A stretch of 64,000 nucleotides of DNA from Nocardia sputorum (GCF_027924405.1 NZ_AP026978.1:5580001-5644000); one strand, 5' to 3'; counted from the stretch's first letter, positions 8,102 through 16,968 are shown. Notes: a model not told the origin generated them from the sequence alone. Translations and numbers: made by a program.

Positions 8102-8911
8102 ATGGGCACGCGCGTCGAATTGACCGGAGTCCCGGAGACCATGCTGTGGACGCTCTACAACCGGGCCGCGGAAGCGAAACGCCCGGACGGCATCCTGCGC
8201 GACCCGGACTGTGTCCGAATCTTCGACGCGCTCGACTACGACTACGAGCGGGCGTTCGGCGCTCCCGATGGCACGCACGCGGTGCGATCGCTGCGTTTCG
8301 ACCAGGCGGTACGGCCCTGGCTCACAGCGCATCCGGGCGGTACCGTCGTCGAACTCGCCGCCGGATTGGAGACCCAGTTCCAACGGTGCGACGACGGGCG
8401 CGTGCGGTGGCTGTGCGTGGACGTGCCCGAGGGCATCACGCTGCGCGAACGGTTCCTGCCGCCGAGCGAGCGCTGCCGGCATCTGCCGATCAGCGCGCTC
8501 GACACGGCGTGGCTGGACGAGGTCGACGCCGAACGCGGTGTCTTCGTCACGGCCCAAGGCCTTTTCATGTACTTCGAGCCGGACGAGGTGCGGCGCCTGT
8601 GCGCCACGATCTTCGAGCGGCTACCCGGGGTGGAGCTGATGTTCGACATCATCCCGCCGTGGTTTTCCCGTAAGACGATGCGGGGCTACGCCAAGACAGC
8701 GCACTACACCGCGCCGCCGATGCCGTGGGGGGTCAAACGCAGCCACGCGGCACGGCTGCTGCGTGAATGGAGCCCCCGAGTGGCGGAGGTGACGGTGTCG
8801 TCCTTCAGCCCATCCCGGGGTCCGCTCGCGGTGAGCCTTCCCCTGTTCGAGCGCCTTCCGGCACTGCGCGACATCCCGCCCGGCATCGTCCACGCGCGTG
8901 GCGCCCGGTAG
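8102..8911 (+). CDS. LCM/TcmP-family SAM-dependent O-methyltransferase
   Basis: 269-residue methyltransferase of the leucine-carboxyl-methyltransferase-like family that includes polyketide O-methyltransferases such as TcmP. Motif I is VVELAAGLETQF, followed by the acidic strand WLCVDVPEGITLRERF and the family hallmark TAQGLFMYFEPDEV. GGAGAGGA precedes the ATG. The upstream iron-box-like site suggests expression when iron is scarce, which would fit a step in a siderophore or related metabolite, but no biosynthetic genes are next to it. It converges on the CDF exporter with one base between the stops. The substrate is unknown. Confidence 0.88.
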   Translation: MGTRVELTGVPETMLWTLYNRAAEAKRPDGILRDPDCVRIFDALDYDYERAFGAPDGTHAVRSLRFDQAVRPWLTAHPGGTVVELAAGLETQFQRCDDGRVRWLCVDVPEGITLRERFLPPSERCRHLPISALDTAWLDEVDAERGVFVTAQGLFMYFEPDEVRRLCATIFERLPGVELMFDIIPPWFSRKTMRGYAKTAHYTAPPMPWGVKRSHAARLLREWSPRVAEVTVSSFSPSRGPLAVSLPLFERLPALRDIPPGIVHARGAR

Positions 8912-8912
8912 G

Positions 8913-9920
8913 TCAGGGCGCCACGGCATTCGCGGCGGACGACGGGCGATCGCGGTGCACCGGGCCGTGGGCGTCGTCGCAGTGGTCCTCCAGCATCGGC
9001 AGCAGGCGCTGCCTATCCGCCGCAGCCGAGGAGGCGACGGCATGGGTGTGGTCGACCTGCAAAGTGGTGTGGGTGATGCCGTAGTCGTGATCGAGCAGGT
9101 GTTCGATCCGCTGACGCAGCCCGTGGCAGTCCGCCCCCGCGCGGACCAGCACATGCGCCGACAGGGCGATGTCACCGGAGGTGATCTGCCAGACGTGCAG
9201 GTCGTGCACCTCGTCGACGCCATCGATGTCCACCAGCCTGCGCCCGAGCGCGTCCGGATCGACACCCGCGGGCGCCGCCTCCAGGAAGATCCGGCCCGAT
9301 TCGCGCACCAGCCCCAGCCCCGCCTTGACCATCAGCGCGACGACGATCAGCGTGGCGATCGCGTCCGCCCTGGCGAAACCGGTGGTCAGCACGAGGAGCC
9401 CGGCCACGGCGGTGGCGATGAATCCGTACAGATCGTTGAGCACGTGCTGGAACGCGCCCTCGACGTTCAGGCTGGAGCGGTTGGCCTTGCTGATCGCCCA
9501 GGTGGCCGCGATGTTGACCACCACACCGGCCAGCGCGGTGGCCAGCACGAGGCCGCCGGTGACCTCCGGCGGCTCCAGCAGGCGGCGCACGGCCTCGTAG
9601 GTGAGCCAGCCCGCGAGCACGAGCAGCGTGACGCCGTTGGCCTGCGCGGAGAGGATCTCGGCGCGCTTGTAGCCGTAGGTGTACTTGCCGTTCGCGGGCC
9701 GGGCCGCGAGGCGGATCGCGATGAGCGCCAGGACAATGGACGCGGCGTCGGTGAGCATGTGCGCCGCGTCCGACAGCAGTGCCAGCGAGTTGGCCAGCAC
9801 GCCGATCACGACCTCGACCGACATGAAGCCGACGATGAGGGCCAGCGCGATGGTCAGCCACCGGCGGTCGGCCTCACCGGACACCCCGTGCCCGTGCGCG
9901 TGACCGTGTTCGTGTCCCAT
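8913..9920 (-). CDS. CDF-family divalent metal exporter
   Basis: 335-residue cation diffusion facilitator that exports Zn2+ or a similar metal from the cytoplasm using the proton gradient. It begins with a His-rich tail (MGHEHGHAHGHG) and has six membrane helices. The transport site is LLSDAAHMLTD in helix 2 with its partner in helix 5 (DLYGFIATAVAG), and a cytoplasmic metal-binding C-terminal domain carries VDEVHDLHVWQ. The ATG at 9920 is preferred because AAAGGGG precedes it; two earlier in-frame ATGs (9938 and 9941) are weaker. A palindrome upstream may bind a metal sensor. Confidence 0.93.
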   Translation of the reverse strand: MGHEHGHAHGHGVSGEADRRWLTIALALIVGFMSVEVVIGVLANSLALLSDAAHMLTDAASIVLALIAIRLAARPANGKYTYGYKRAEILSAQANGVTLLVLAGWLTYEAVRRLLEPPEVTGGLVLATALAGVVVNIAATWAISKANRSSLNVEGAFQHVLNDLYGFIATAVAGLLVLTTGFARADAIATLIVVALMVKAGLGLVRESGRIFLEAAPAGVDPDALGRRLVDIDGVDEVHDLHVWQITSGDIALSAHVLVRAGADCHGLRQRIEHLLDHDYGITHTTLQVDHTHAVASSAAADRQRLLPMLEDHCDDAHGPVHRDRPSSAANAVAP

Positions 9921-9947
9921 CGGCCCTGCCCCTTTCATCATCACATG

Positions 9948-9957
9948 TATGCGCATA
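9948..9957. promoter_or_regulatory. Palindrome upstream of the CDF exporter
   Basis: TATGCGCATA is a perfect 10-base palindrome in a short AT-rich stretch 28-37 bases before the exporter start. ArsR/SmtB-type metal sensors use similar ATGnnCAT palindromes, so it is a candidate operator. No sensor gene is adjacent. Confidence 0.35.
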
Positions 9958-10053
9958 TCTGCATCTGTTCCGTCAGCTTAACCCAACCCCCGCAGCGCGC
10001 GACAGGCCAGCGCAGTGAGCTGGATCACGTCGCATACCGATCGGCTGTCCCGG

Positions 10054-10422
10054 TCAGCCGACCAGGGCGTGCACCGCCGCATAGGTCGACACGGTGGCGA
10101 TCAGCCCTGCGACGACACTGCCGACCACGTTCATCGCCGCGAACAAGTAGGCGCCGCGTTCGGCCAGCCGCACGGTTTCGTAACCGAAGGTGCTGTAGGT
10201 GGTCAGCGCCCCACAGAATCCGGTACCGAGCATGGCGAACAGCGGCGACGACAGCGCCGACCCGGCGCCGCTCAGCGCGCCGAGCACCAGGCAGCCGATC
10301 AGGTTGACGGAGAAGGTGCCCCAGGGAAACAGACTGTCGCGGCGGTCCTGCACCGCGCGGTCGAGCAGATACCGCAGCGGCGCGCCGATCGCCCCGCCCA
10401 CGAGGACCAGCAGCACGGTCAT
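10054..10422 (-). CDS. crcB: CrcB/Fluc fluoride channel, second of a pair
   Basis: 122-residue four-helix Fluc/CrcB membrane protein that lets fluoride leave the cell. Signature segments are GGAIGAPLRYLLDRAV, the asparagine in TFSVNLIGCLVLGAL and the GFCGALTTYSTFGYE break helix. The ATG at 10422 overlaps the TGA of the upstream crcB by four bases (ATGA), and AAAGGGG lies in front of it. Many Gram-positive bacteria encode two half-channels that assemble as a heterodimer, which this pairing suggests. Confidence 0.92.
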   Translation of the reverse strand: MTVLLVLVGGAIGAPLRYLLDRAVQDRRDSLFPWGTFSVNLIGCLVLGALSGAGSALSSPLFAMLGTGFCGALTTYSTFGYETVRLAERGAYLFAAMNVVGSVVAGLIATVSTYAAVHALVG

Positions 10423-10901
10423 CGCGTCCCCTTTCGCGCGCGTCGCAGGCGTTCGTACCCCGCCCTGGTGAGCCACATGGCGGCGAAGGTGGCCGAGAGA
10501 GCGCAGAGCAAGGTGCCCGCCAGATAGGCGGCCGCGACGACGATCGTCCCCGGCGCCAGCAGCTGGCGGACTTCGTTGGCGTAGGTCGAGAAGGTGGTGA
10601 ACCCGCCCAGGACGCCGACTCCGAGAAAGGGGCGCAGCAACCGATGAGCAGCCCAGATCTCGGTCACCGCGACCATGAGCACTCCGATCGCGAAGCACCC
10701 CGCGACATTGGTGATGAAGGTGGCGAGCGGGAAGTGCCAGGGGCGCCCGGGCAGCCCCTGGGCGAGACCGTAGCGCGCGAGCGCGCCGAGCGCCCCGCCG
10801 AGGGCAACGACCGCGACGGCCGAGCCATTGGCACGCCAGAAGTCCCGACGCCGCGCGCGTTCGGCGATGCCGGTCGGCTCCTCGGTCAGTTCATCGGCCA
10901 C
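10419..10901 (-). CDS. crcB: CrcB/Fluc fluoride channel, first of a pair
   Basis: 160-residue Fluc/CrcB homologue with an N-terminal charged extension (residues 1-28) not present in its partner. The core has GGALGALARYGLAQ, FPLATFITNVAGCF and the signature GVLGGFTTFSTYANE. It is translationally coupled to the second crcB through ATGA overlap. No fluoride riboswitch is evident in the short upstream region; the gap to the universal stress gene is about 60 bases. Confidence 0.92.
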   Translation of the reverse strand: MADELTEEPTGIAERARRRDFWRANGSAVAVVALGGALGALARYGLAQGLPGRPWHFPLATFITNVAGCFAIGVLMVAVTEIWAAHRLLRPFLGVGVLGGFTTFSTYANEVRQLLAPGTIVVAAAYLAGTLLCALSATFAAMWLTRAGYERLRRARKGTR

Positions 10902-10960
10902 GCAGCACTCTTACCGAACCGTCCGCGACGGCGTCCCGGCGGGTCACCACGCCGCCGCGC

Positions 10961-11410
10961 TCAACGGTCCCCGGCCTCGCCGTCTCCGTCGTGCGCGACC
11001 AGAACCGAGCAGCCGACGTGCCGCGCGGCTTTCTCCGCGGTGCTGCCGATGAACCGGCCCCAGATGCCCGAATGCCCGCTGCGCCCGAGCACGAGCAGGT
11101 CGGCGTGGTGATCGGCGGCCGCGGTGGCCAGTTCGCGCGCCGCCTGACCGGCGCGGATCTCGGCCCGCACCGCGATGCCGTGCTGTTCGGCGGCTTCTGC
11201 GGCGGTGGTGAGCCAGCGATGGCAGGCCTGTTGCCCGATCGAGCGTTCGTCCTCGATCTCGCCGACCACCGGACCGTAGTGCGGCAGATACTCTTCGACC
11301 GCGACGACCGTGAGCGTGGCGTGGTGCACCGTCGCCAAGTCGAGCGCCATCGTCAACGCGGCCCTGGCGCCGGGCGAGTCGTCGTAGCCCACCACGATCC
11401 GCTGGAACAC
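10961..11410 (-). CDS. Universal stress protein (UspA family)
   Basis: 149-residue single-domain Usp protein. The N-terminal strand IVVGYDDSPGARAAL and the ATP-binding motif G-2x-G-9x-G-S/T, seen as LGRSGHSGIWGRFIGSTAEK, are both present, so it should bind ATP like mycobacterial Usp proteins. It is on the same strand as the crcB pair and about 60 bases downstream of the amine oxidase. The precise stress role cannot be read from sequence. Confidence 0.9.
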   Translation of the reverse strand: MFQRIVVGYDDSPGARAALTMALDLATVHHATLTVVAVEEYLPHYGPVVGEIEDERSIGQQACHRWLTTAAEAAEQHGIAVRAEIRAGQAARELATAAADHHADLLVLGRSGHSGIWGRFIGSTAEKAARHVGCSVLVAHDGDGEAGDR

Positions 11411-11468
11411 CTTTCCATTGTGATCCCTGGGATGGGCCGGAGCCAGCGTTACGGCAACCCTGGGGCAA

Positions 11469-12821
11469 TCAGACCGGCGCCGCGGCGTGATCCGCCGCGA
11501 GCACTTCGGCTGCCGCGTGCTCGCCCGAGCGGATCGCTCCCTCGATGTAGCCCGACCACTCGGTGGCGGTTTCGCTTCCGGCCCAGTGGATCGCGCCGAC
11601 CGGGTGACGCAGGGCCGACCCGAGAGTGGTCAGAACACCCGGCGGGAAGAACGAGTTGTAGCCGCCGCGGGCGTAGGGATCGTCGGCCCAAACCTTCTCG
11701 TGCCACTCGACCGGCTCCCGGGCGACATGCCCGAAGGCGCGGACGAGCGAACCGACGATCATGGCGCGGCGCTCGGCCGGGGGAAGCGCGGCCAGGCGTT
11801 GCGCGGCCCGGCCGGGCACCAGCGCGCCGAGCACACCGGGACCGCCGGGGCGGGAGGCGTCGAAGGTGACGGGCACCGGATCGTGCAGGTTCAGCGACTG
11901 ACCGGTGAGCAGGTCGTCGCGCCAGAACGGCCGCTCGTAGACGGCGAACGCTTTCAGGACCGAGCCCATCGGCATGCGCTGGGTCAACTGGTCGCGCGCG
12001 GCGGGCAGCGGCGGGTCGTAGGCGATGCGTCCGGCGAGCGTGGGCGGCACCGCCACGATCACGTGCCCTGCCTGCACGGCACCGGCGTCCCCGCTCACCC
12101 GCACACCGTCCGCGCCCTGCCGGATCTCCGTGACCGGAGCGCCGAGGCGCACCGCGTCCCCCAGTTCGGCCGCGACGGCCAGCGCGGGCCCGTCGGCGCC
12201 GTCGACGAACAGGCGGGTCACCGTCTCGGCGGTGATCCCGGACTCGACCCCGCCCGCGGAACGGATCGTGGTCAGCAGGCCGAGCATCGAGATGCTGCCG
12301 ACGTCGACGCACAGTTCCTCGCCGATCATCACCTCGGCGAGGTTCCGCGCGCGCCGCTCGGGCACGTTCCGGCGCAACCAGGTCGCCGCGGTCATCGCGT
12401 CCAGCCGGTCAGCGCCCGGCGTGGTCCACGGGCGCGCGAGGTCGACGCGGGCGGCCATCCGTTCCAGTCGCCACATCGCTTGGACGAGCACGAGCAGGAC
12501 GAACGTCGGCAGTGGCGGGCGGGCGCCGCTGAACGGCCGCCGGACCACTCCCTCGACCAGCAGGTCGACCCCCTCGGGAGGTGCGAAGGTCGCCGCGCCG
12601 TACTCCTCGGCCAGCGCCGCGAAACGCGTGTGCGCACCGGAGATCCACTGCCCGCCGAGGTCGACGGCCCAGCCGTCGCCGACCCGCGCGGTCAGGGTGC
12701 GACCGCCGACCCGGTCGTTCGCTTCCAGGACGACGACCTCCCGGCCCGCCGCTCGCAGCGTCCGCGCCGCGCTCAGCCCGGCATATCCCGCACCGACGAC
12801 AACGACGTCCGTACGGTCCAT
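11469..12821 (-). CDS. Flavin-dependent amine oxidase
   Basis: 450-residue FAD amine oxidase of the monoamine oxidase/putrescine oxidase superfamily. The Rossmann motif VVVVGAGYAGLSAARTL is at the N terminus, followed by the second FAD segment GGRTLTARVGDGWAVDLGGQW and the C-terminal IHWAGSETATEWSGYIEGAIRSG. The ATG at 12821 has GGGAGG five bases upstream; the frame extends further 5' but that part is low-complexity Arg/Pro. It oxidises an amine to the aldehyde with H2O2 release; the substrate is unknown. It lies 86 bases downstream of the tetR gene on the same strand. Confidence 0.9.
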   Translation of the reverse strand: MDRTDVVVVGAGYAGLSAARTLRAAGREVVVLEANDRVGGRTLTARVGDGWAVDLGGQWISGAHTRFAALAEEYGAATFAPPEGVDLLVEGVVRRPFSGARPPLPTFVLLVLVQAMWRLERMAARVDLARPWTTPGADRLDAMTAATWLRRNVPERRARNLAEVMIGEELCVDVGSISMLGLLTTIRSAGGVESGITAETVTRLFVDGADGPALAVAAELGDAVRLGAPVTEIRQGADGVRVSGDAGAVQAGHVIVAVPPTLAGRIAYDPPLPAARDQLTQRMPMGSVLKAFAVYERPFWRDDLLTGQSLNLHDPVPVTFDASRPGGPGVLGALVPGRAAQRLAALPPAERRAMIVGSLVRAFGHVAREPVEWHEKVWADDPYARGGYNSFFPPGVLTTLGSALRHPVGAIHWAGSETATEWSGYIEGAIRSGEHAAAEVLAADHAAAPV

Positions 12822-12907
12822 GGTGGCCTCCCGTCGCCGCACCGTAACTCGACAACCACTGTTGATCACCCCGGGACGATCCGCAACCGGCGTGGGAATC
12901 GACAGTG

Positions 12908-13489
12908 CTAGCGCGGCAGGGTGGCGAGGGCGGCGACGGCGGCCTCCTGCAAGGTGGCGGTCAGCGAACGCGGCGGCGCCGTGACCCGTCCGCGCACCCA
13001 TTGCCTGCAGTACTCCTGTGCCGGTCCGATACAGATCGCGTGGGCCAGCGGATAGCCTTCGCCGCCCTCGTCCGCCACACCGAGCAGTTCCCCGTACCAG
13101 CGCTCCAGCGCCTCGAAGAAGGCTCGATTGTGCTGTGCCAGTTCCGGCTCCGCGACCCGCGCCACCTCGTCCGGCAACGTGGCGAACAGGAACCGGGCCA
13201 AGTCGCGATGGTCTTCCACCCAGCCGAGATGGGCTGCCAGCATCGCGCGGATCGCCTGCTCGGGACCGGCGCCGGGCGCGTCGAGGCGGGCCAGCACCGT
13301 CCGCTGGTAGTCGAGCATCCCGGAAACGTAGACCGCGGCCGCCAATTCGGCTTTCGAGCCGAACGCGTGGAACATGCTGCCGCTGGACAAGCCGAGCCGA
13401 TCGCGCACGCCTGCCACCGTGAACGACGGATAGCCCTTGGCCGACAGCTGTCGCGTCGCTTCGGCCAGGATCCGCTCGCGGGTGCGCAC
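12908..13489 (-). CDS. TetR-family transcriptional regulator
   Basis: 193-residue TetR regulator: the N-terminal helix-turn-helix (RERILAEATRQLSAKGY, then VRDRLGLSSGSMFHAFGSKAEL) is followed by an all-helical ligand domain. The GTG start lies six bases after the stop of the crotonase-family gene, so the two form an operon. The palindromes in front of that operon are its likely operator. The effector could be an acyl-CoA or related compound given its partner, but this is inference. Confidence 0.9.
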   Translation of the reverse strand: MRTRERILAEATRQLSAKGYPSFTVAGVRDRLGLSSGSMFHAFGSKAELAAAVYVSGMLDYQRTVLARLDAPGAGPEQAIRAMLAAHLGWVEDHRDLARFLFATLPDEVARVAEPELAQHNRAFFEALERWYGELLGVADEGGEGYPLAHAICIGPAQEYCRQWVRGRVTAPPRSLTATLQEAAVAALATLPR

Positions 13490-13495
13490 GACCGG

Positions 13496-14182
13496 CTACG
13501 CGCCGAACTCGGCGTCGATGCCGGAGCGGACCGCGGCTAGCACCTGAGCGCGCACTCGCAGTTTCGTCCCGGTGTGCGCGGCGAAGTCGATCCCGGTCAA
13601 CCGGTGCGCTTCGGCCGTGGCGCGCGTGCGCAAGTCGTCCTCGTCGGCGGCGAGCACGTCGAGAAAGCCCAGTGCCCTGGCCTCCTCGGGTCCGACCAGG
13701 ATCCCGGTGTTCGCCGCCCGGTCGAAGCCCGGCGCGGTGAGGCGGTGCCGCGCCACCTCCACACCGTAATGCGGAATGGTGAGCCCGATCGCGACCTCGT
13801 TGAGGCCCAGTTTGAAATCCCCGGTGACGCCGAAGCGCACGTCCGCGGCCAGCAGCGTGAACGCGCCCTGCGCGATGGCGTGGCCCGGGCAGGCCGCCAC
13901 GACGGGATACGGGAACCCGAGCAGCCGGTGGACCAGGTCGCCGCCCGCCCGCAGTGTGCGGCGGATGTCGTCGAGCGAACGGGAGAACGTCGCCAGGTCG
14001 TAGCCGGCGGAGAACATGCGCGAACGCCCGGTCAACAGGACGACCGCCCGGTCGGCTTCGGCACGGTCCAGGGCACCGGCGATGGCACCGATCATGTTCT
14101 CGGACATCACATTCGCCTTGCCGTCGTCCAGCGTGATCGTGGCGATCCCGCCGTCGAGCCGATAGGTGACGAGTTCGGTCAT
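13496..14182 (-). CDS. Enoyl-CoA hydratase/isomerase (crotonase) family
   Basis: 228-residue crotonase-fold protein. The oxyanion-hole segments are RSRMFSAGYDL and CPGHAIAQGAFTLLAADVRFG. One usual catalytic glutamate position reads Gln/Ala (IAQGAFTLL), while a glutamate is kept in LNEVAIGLTIPHYG. The exact reaction (hydratase, isomerase or hydrolase) is therefore uncertain. It is the first gene of an operon with tetR and has a strong palindromic operator in its promoter. Confidence 0.9.
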   Translation of the reverse strand: MTELVTYRLDGGIATITLDDGKANVMSENMIGAIAGALDRAEADRAVVLLTGRSRMFSAGYDLATFSRSLDDIRRTLRAGGDLVHRLLGFPYPVVAACPGHAIAQGAFTLLAADVRFGVTGDFKLGLNEVAIGLTIPHYGVEVARHRLTAPGFDRAANTGILVGPEEARALGFLDVLAADEDDLRTRATAEAHRLTGIDFAAHTGTKLRVRAQVLAAVRSGIDAEFGA

Positions 14183-14193
14183 CCCAGCCTCCT

Positions 14194-14222
14194 CTAGAGC
14201 AGGACTCTAGAGTAACACTCTA
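14194..14222. promoter_or_regulatory. TetR operator candidate for the crotonase-tetR operon
   Basis: Two overlapping inverted repeats lie 12-40 bases before the crotonase start: CTAGAG-N5-CTCTAG (14194-14210) and TAGAGT-AAC-ACTCTA (14208-14222). TetR proteins bind palindromes of this size over promoters, and the regulator is encoded in the operon. Confidence 0.6.
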
Positions 14223-14409
14223 ACGACTCGACAGCTAACGTCGAGCCGCCGGTCGCGGCACCGGTCGCGGGCAAGGTGTCGATGTGGCAACGACGCGAAA
14301 CAGCGGTCCATGAACGTCCGATACGAGAAGCAGATGATGCTGCCGAAAAAGCCTGGCGCGTCCGGGCTTCGGACTAGCCTCGGGGACAGGCTCAGGTGAA
14401 GGAAGCGAC

Positions 14410-15645
14410 ATGACCGCAGCAACCGTCATCCGCCCGCTGGCGCCGAGCGAGGGGATCTTCGCCAACAGCGAAGTGCTCGTCGGCTATTCGCTTCGGGTCG
14501 CGGGCCGGTTGGATCTCGCCGCGCTGTCGGCGGCGTTCGAAGCCGTGGCCCGCTCCCGTCCGATCCTCGGCGCCCACCTGGAACCGGACGGGCACGGCGG
14601 GCATCTCCTGCTCGAATCCGCCGGCGCCACACCCGAGATGACGGTCGCGGACGGTGATCCGGAACAGCTGCTCACCGGCGCCCGGCTGGATCAGCGCACC
14701 GCGCTCGCCGCGCTGTGCGTGGTCCGCGACGGCGCCACGGCGGGTGTCACCTTGGTGACCCACCACAGTGTCGCGGATGCCTATCATTCGCTGGCTGTGT
14801 TCGCCGAGCTGTGGTCCTGCTACACCGACCTCGTCCGGTCCAGGCCGCTCGAACTGCCGCCACCGGGCTTCCCGCGCTCGGTGGAAGACCTGCTGCACGA
14901 GCGTGGCGTGCGCAAGATCGAGACAGCCGCCGCACCGCCGCGCCCCGCCGCGCGGGCCTACTGCGGCCCGGAGGATCCCGAATACCTCGTGCCCCGAACC
15001 GCACGCTGCAGGCTCACCCGGACGCAGACCGCCGCGCTCGTCGAGCTCGGGCACCGGGAGAACACCACGATCAACGGCCTCGCCTCCGCCGCGATCCTGC
15101 TCACCGAGGCGGAGCTGCGCGGGCTGCCGCTCACCGACCTGCTCTACACCTACTCGGTCGACCTGCGCACCCGGGTGACGCCGCCGATCGGGATGACCGA
15201 GGGCACCAACGTACTCGGCTTCGCGAACTTCGTTCCCGCGCGAACCGGCGCGACGCTCGTCGATCTGGCCCGCGGCGTCAGCGACACGCTGCGCGCCGAA
15301 CTCGACGCGGGCCTCGTGCAACAGACTCCGCTGCAGATACCCGAGATCACCGCCGGGCCTCCGCCGCGCGCGCCCGGCATCGTGCTGGCCACCAACTGGG
15401 GACGCGTACGCCGGCCCCGCGTGCCGGAAGAGCTGTGTATCACGGATTTCCGATCGATCATGCTGGGCAAGCCGGACAAGACGGGCTACCGGCTCCAGCA
15501 GCCGAGCGGCACCATCATCGTCAGCACCTTCGACGATCGGCTGAGCATCGAGATCCACCATCCCGAGGAAACCACCGAGGAGCAACGCGTGCGCGTGCGG
15601 CTGCTCACCGCTCACCTGTCGGAGTTGAGCGCGGCGGGCGCCTGA
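14410..15645 (+). CDS. PapA5-like acyltransferase (condensation-domain family)
   Basis: 411-residue acyltransferase of the polyketide-associated PapA family. The N terminus VIRPLAPSEGIFANSEVLVG closely follows the PapA5 pattern. The catalytic HHxxxD motif is THHSVADAYHSL around residue 118, and the C-terminal half has the FANFVPART segment seen in this group. Such enzymes move a fatty or polyketide acyl group from a carrier onto an alcohol to form a lipid ester. No polyketide synthase, MmpL transporter or second acyltransferase is in the window, so its lipid is unknown. It is divergent from the crotonase-tetR operon. Confidence 0.88.
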   Translation: MTAATVIRPLAPSEGIFANSEVLVGYSLRVAGRLDLAALSAAFEAVARSRPILGAHLEPDGHGGHLLLESAGATPEMTVADGDPEQLLTGARLDQRTALAALCVVRDGATAGVTLVTHHSVADAYHSLAVFAELWSCYTDLVRSRPLELPPPGFPRSVEDLLHERGVRKIETAAAPPRPAARAYCGPEDPEYLVPRTARCRLTRTQTAALVELGHRENTTINGLASAAILLTEAELRGLPLTDLLYTYSVDLRTRVTPPIGMTEGTNVLGFANFVPARTGATLVDLARGVSDTLRAELDAGLVQQTPLQIPEITAGPPPRAPGIVLATNWGRVRRPRVPEELCITDFRSIMLGKPDKTGYRLQQPSGTIIVSTFDDRLSIEIHHPEETTEEQRVRVRLLTAHLSELSAAGA

Positions 15646-15730
15646 ACCCGGCGGTTCCGGACCGAAGCACGGCGACCGGCACGCGATCCGCGCACCGACG
15701 ACGACGCGGCGAACTCGGCGGAGCTTTCCG

Positions 15731-16939
15731 TCAAGTGCGCGCCGCCGACGTGCGCGTCAGCGTCTGCAGCGGATCGGTGAGCACATCGGTGAAAGCCAGT
15801 TCCGCGGCGCCGATCAAGGTCGCGTCGCCGCCGAGCGCGCTGGTGCGCAACCGGACCTGTTCGCGAACGGCTTGCAGACCGTTCACGGCCACGCGGCTGC
15901 GCACCTGCGCCGCGGACGCCAGATAGATCTCCCGCAGCACGCCGCCGAACACCACCATCGACGGATTGAAGATGTTCACCAGATTGGCCACGCCGTAGCC
16001 GAGCCATTCGCCGACCTGGTGCAGCGCGTCGCGGGCCACGGCGTCGCCGCGGGCGGCGGACTCGACGATCGCGTCGACCGCCGCCTGCCCCGGAGGATCG
16101 GAGCGCCCCGCCGCCGCGATCAATCCGAGCTCGCCCGCCTCGGCCTCGAGGCAGCCCCGGGAGCCGCAGGCGCAGGGCCGACCACCCGGGTGGACGATCA
16201 TGTGCCCGACTTCCCCGCCGTAACCGCCCTCCCCGCCGAGCAACTCGCCGTTCATGATGATGCCGCCGCCGATGCCGACGTCGCCGTGCAGATAGATCAG
16301 ATTCGCCAGGCCCGCGCCCGCGCCGCGTTCGCGTTCGGCCAGCGCGCCGAGATTGGCGTTGTTGCCGACCGCGACGCGCGTCCCGAGATCGAGTTCCCTG
16401 GTCAGCTCCGCGCCGAACGCGACATCCACCCAGCCGAGATTCGGCCCGTAGCGCACCACGCCGTCCTCCTCGCGGACCATGCCGCAGAACGCGACCCCCA
16501 CGCCCACGCATCGAGCGTCCGGTGCCGCCGCGGCGATCATCGCCCCGGCCATGCCCGTCAGCGCGGCGATCACGTCGTCCGGGTCGAACGCGCGGCCGGG
16601 ACGGGCGGTCTCGGTGCGATCGAGCACCGAGCCGCCCAGCCCGACCCGCGCGGCGGCCAGACGATCCGCCCCGACGTCCAGCGCGACGACGTAGACCCGG
16701 TCGGCCCGCGGACGCACCACCAGCGACGGCCTGCCCGCCCGCCCGGTCTGGCCGGGCAATTCCTCGCTCACCAGGCCCGCCGCGGCCAGGTCGGTGGTGA
16801 GCGCGAGAATGGTGCTGCGGTTCAATCCCATTCGCTCGGCGAGCGCGGCACGCGACACCGCCCCGTCACGGTGCACGTGCCGCAGCAGCGCGGCGAGGTT
16901 GCGCGTGCGGATCTCCTCGGGCGAAGGTGCTGCTCGCAT
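15731..16939 (-). CDS. ROK-family sugar-responsive repressor
   Basis: 402-residue ROK regulator. An N-terminal winged helix (RTRNLAALLRHVHRDGAVSRAALAERMGLNRST) joins a ROK sugar-kinase-like domain with the zinc motif CACGSRGCLEAEAG and sugar-site segments VGIGGGIIMNGELL and EVGHMIVHPGG. The expected catalytic Asp for kinase activity is not needed for repression. It is the last gene of the sugar ABC operon, 29 bases after the permease. It probably represses the operon through the palindromes upstream of the binding-protein gene; the inducer would be the imported sugar. Confidence 0.92.
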   Translation of the reverse strand: MRAAPSPEEIRTRNLAALLRHVHRDGAVSRAALAERMGLNRSTILALTTDLAAAGLVSEELPGQTGRAGRPSLVVRPRADRVYVVALDVGADRLAAARVGLGGSVLDRTETARPGRAFDPDDVIAALTGMAGAMIAAAAPDARCVGVGVAFCGMVREEDGVVRYGPNLGWVDVAFGAELTRELDLGTRVAVGNNANLGALAERERGAGAGLANLIYLHGDVGIGGGIIMNGELLGGEGGYGGEVGHMIVHPGGRPCACGSRGCLEAEAGELGLIAAAGRSDPPGQAAVDAIVESAARGDAVARDALHQVGEWLGYGVANLVNIFNPSMVVFGGVLREIYLASAAQVRSRVAVNGLQAVREQVRLRTSALGGDATLIGAAELAFTDVLTDPLQTLTRTSAART

Positions 16940-16968
16940 TCACCGGGCTTTCGTCACGGGGCTGGGAT

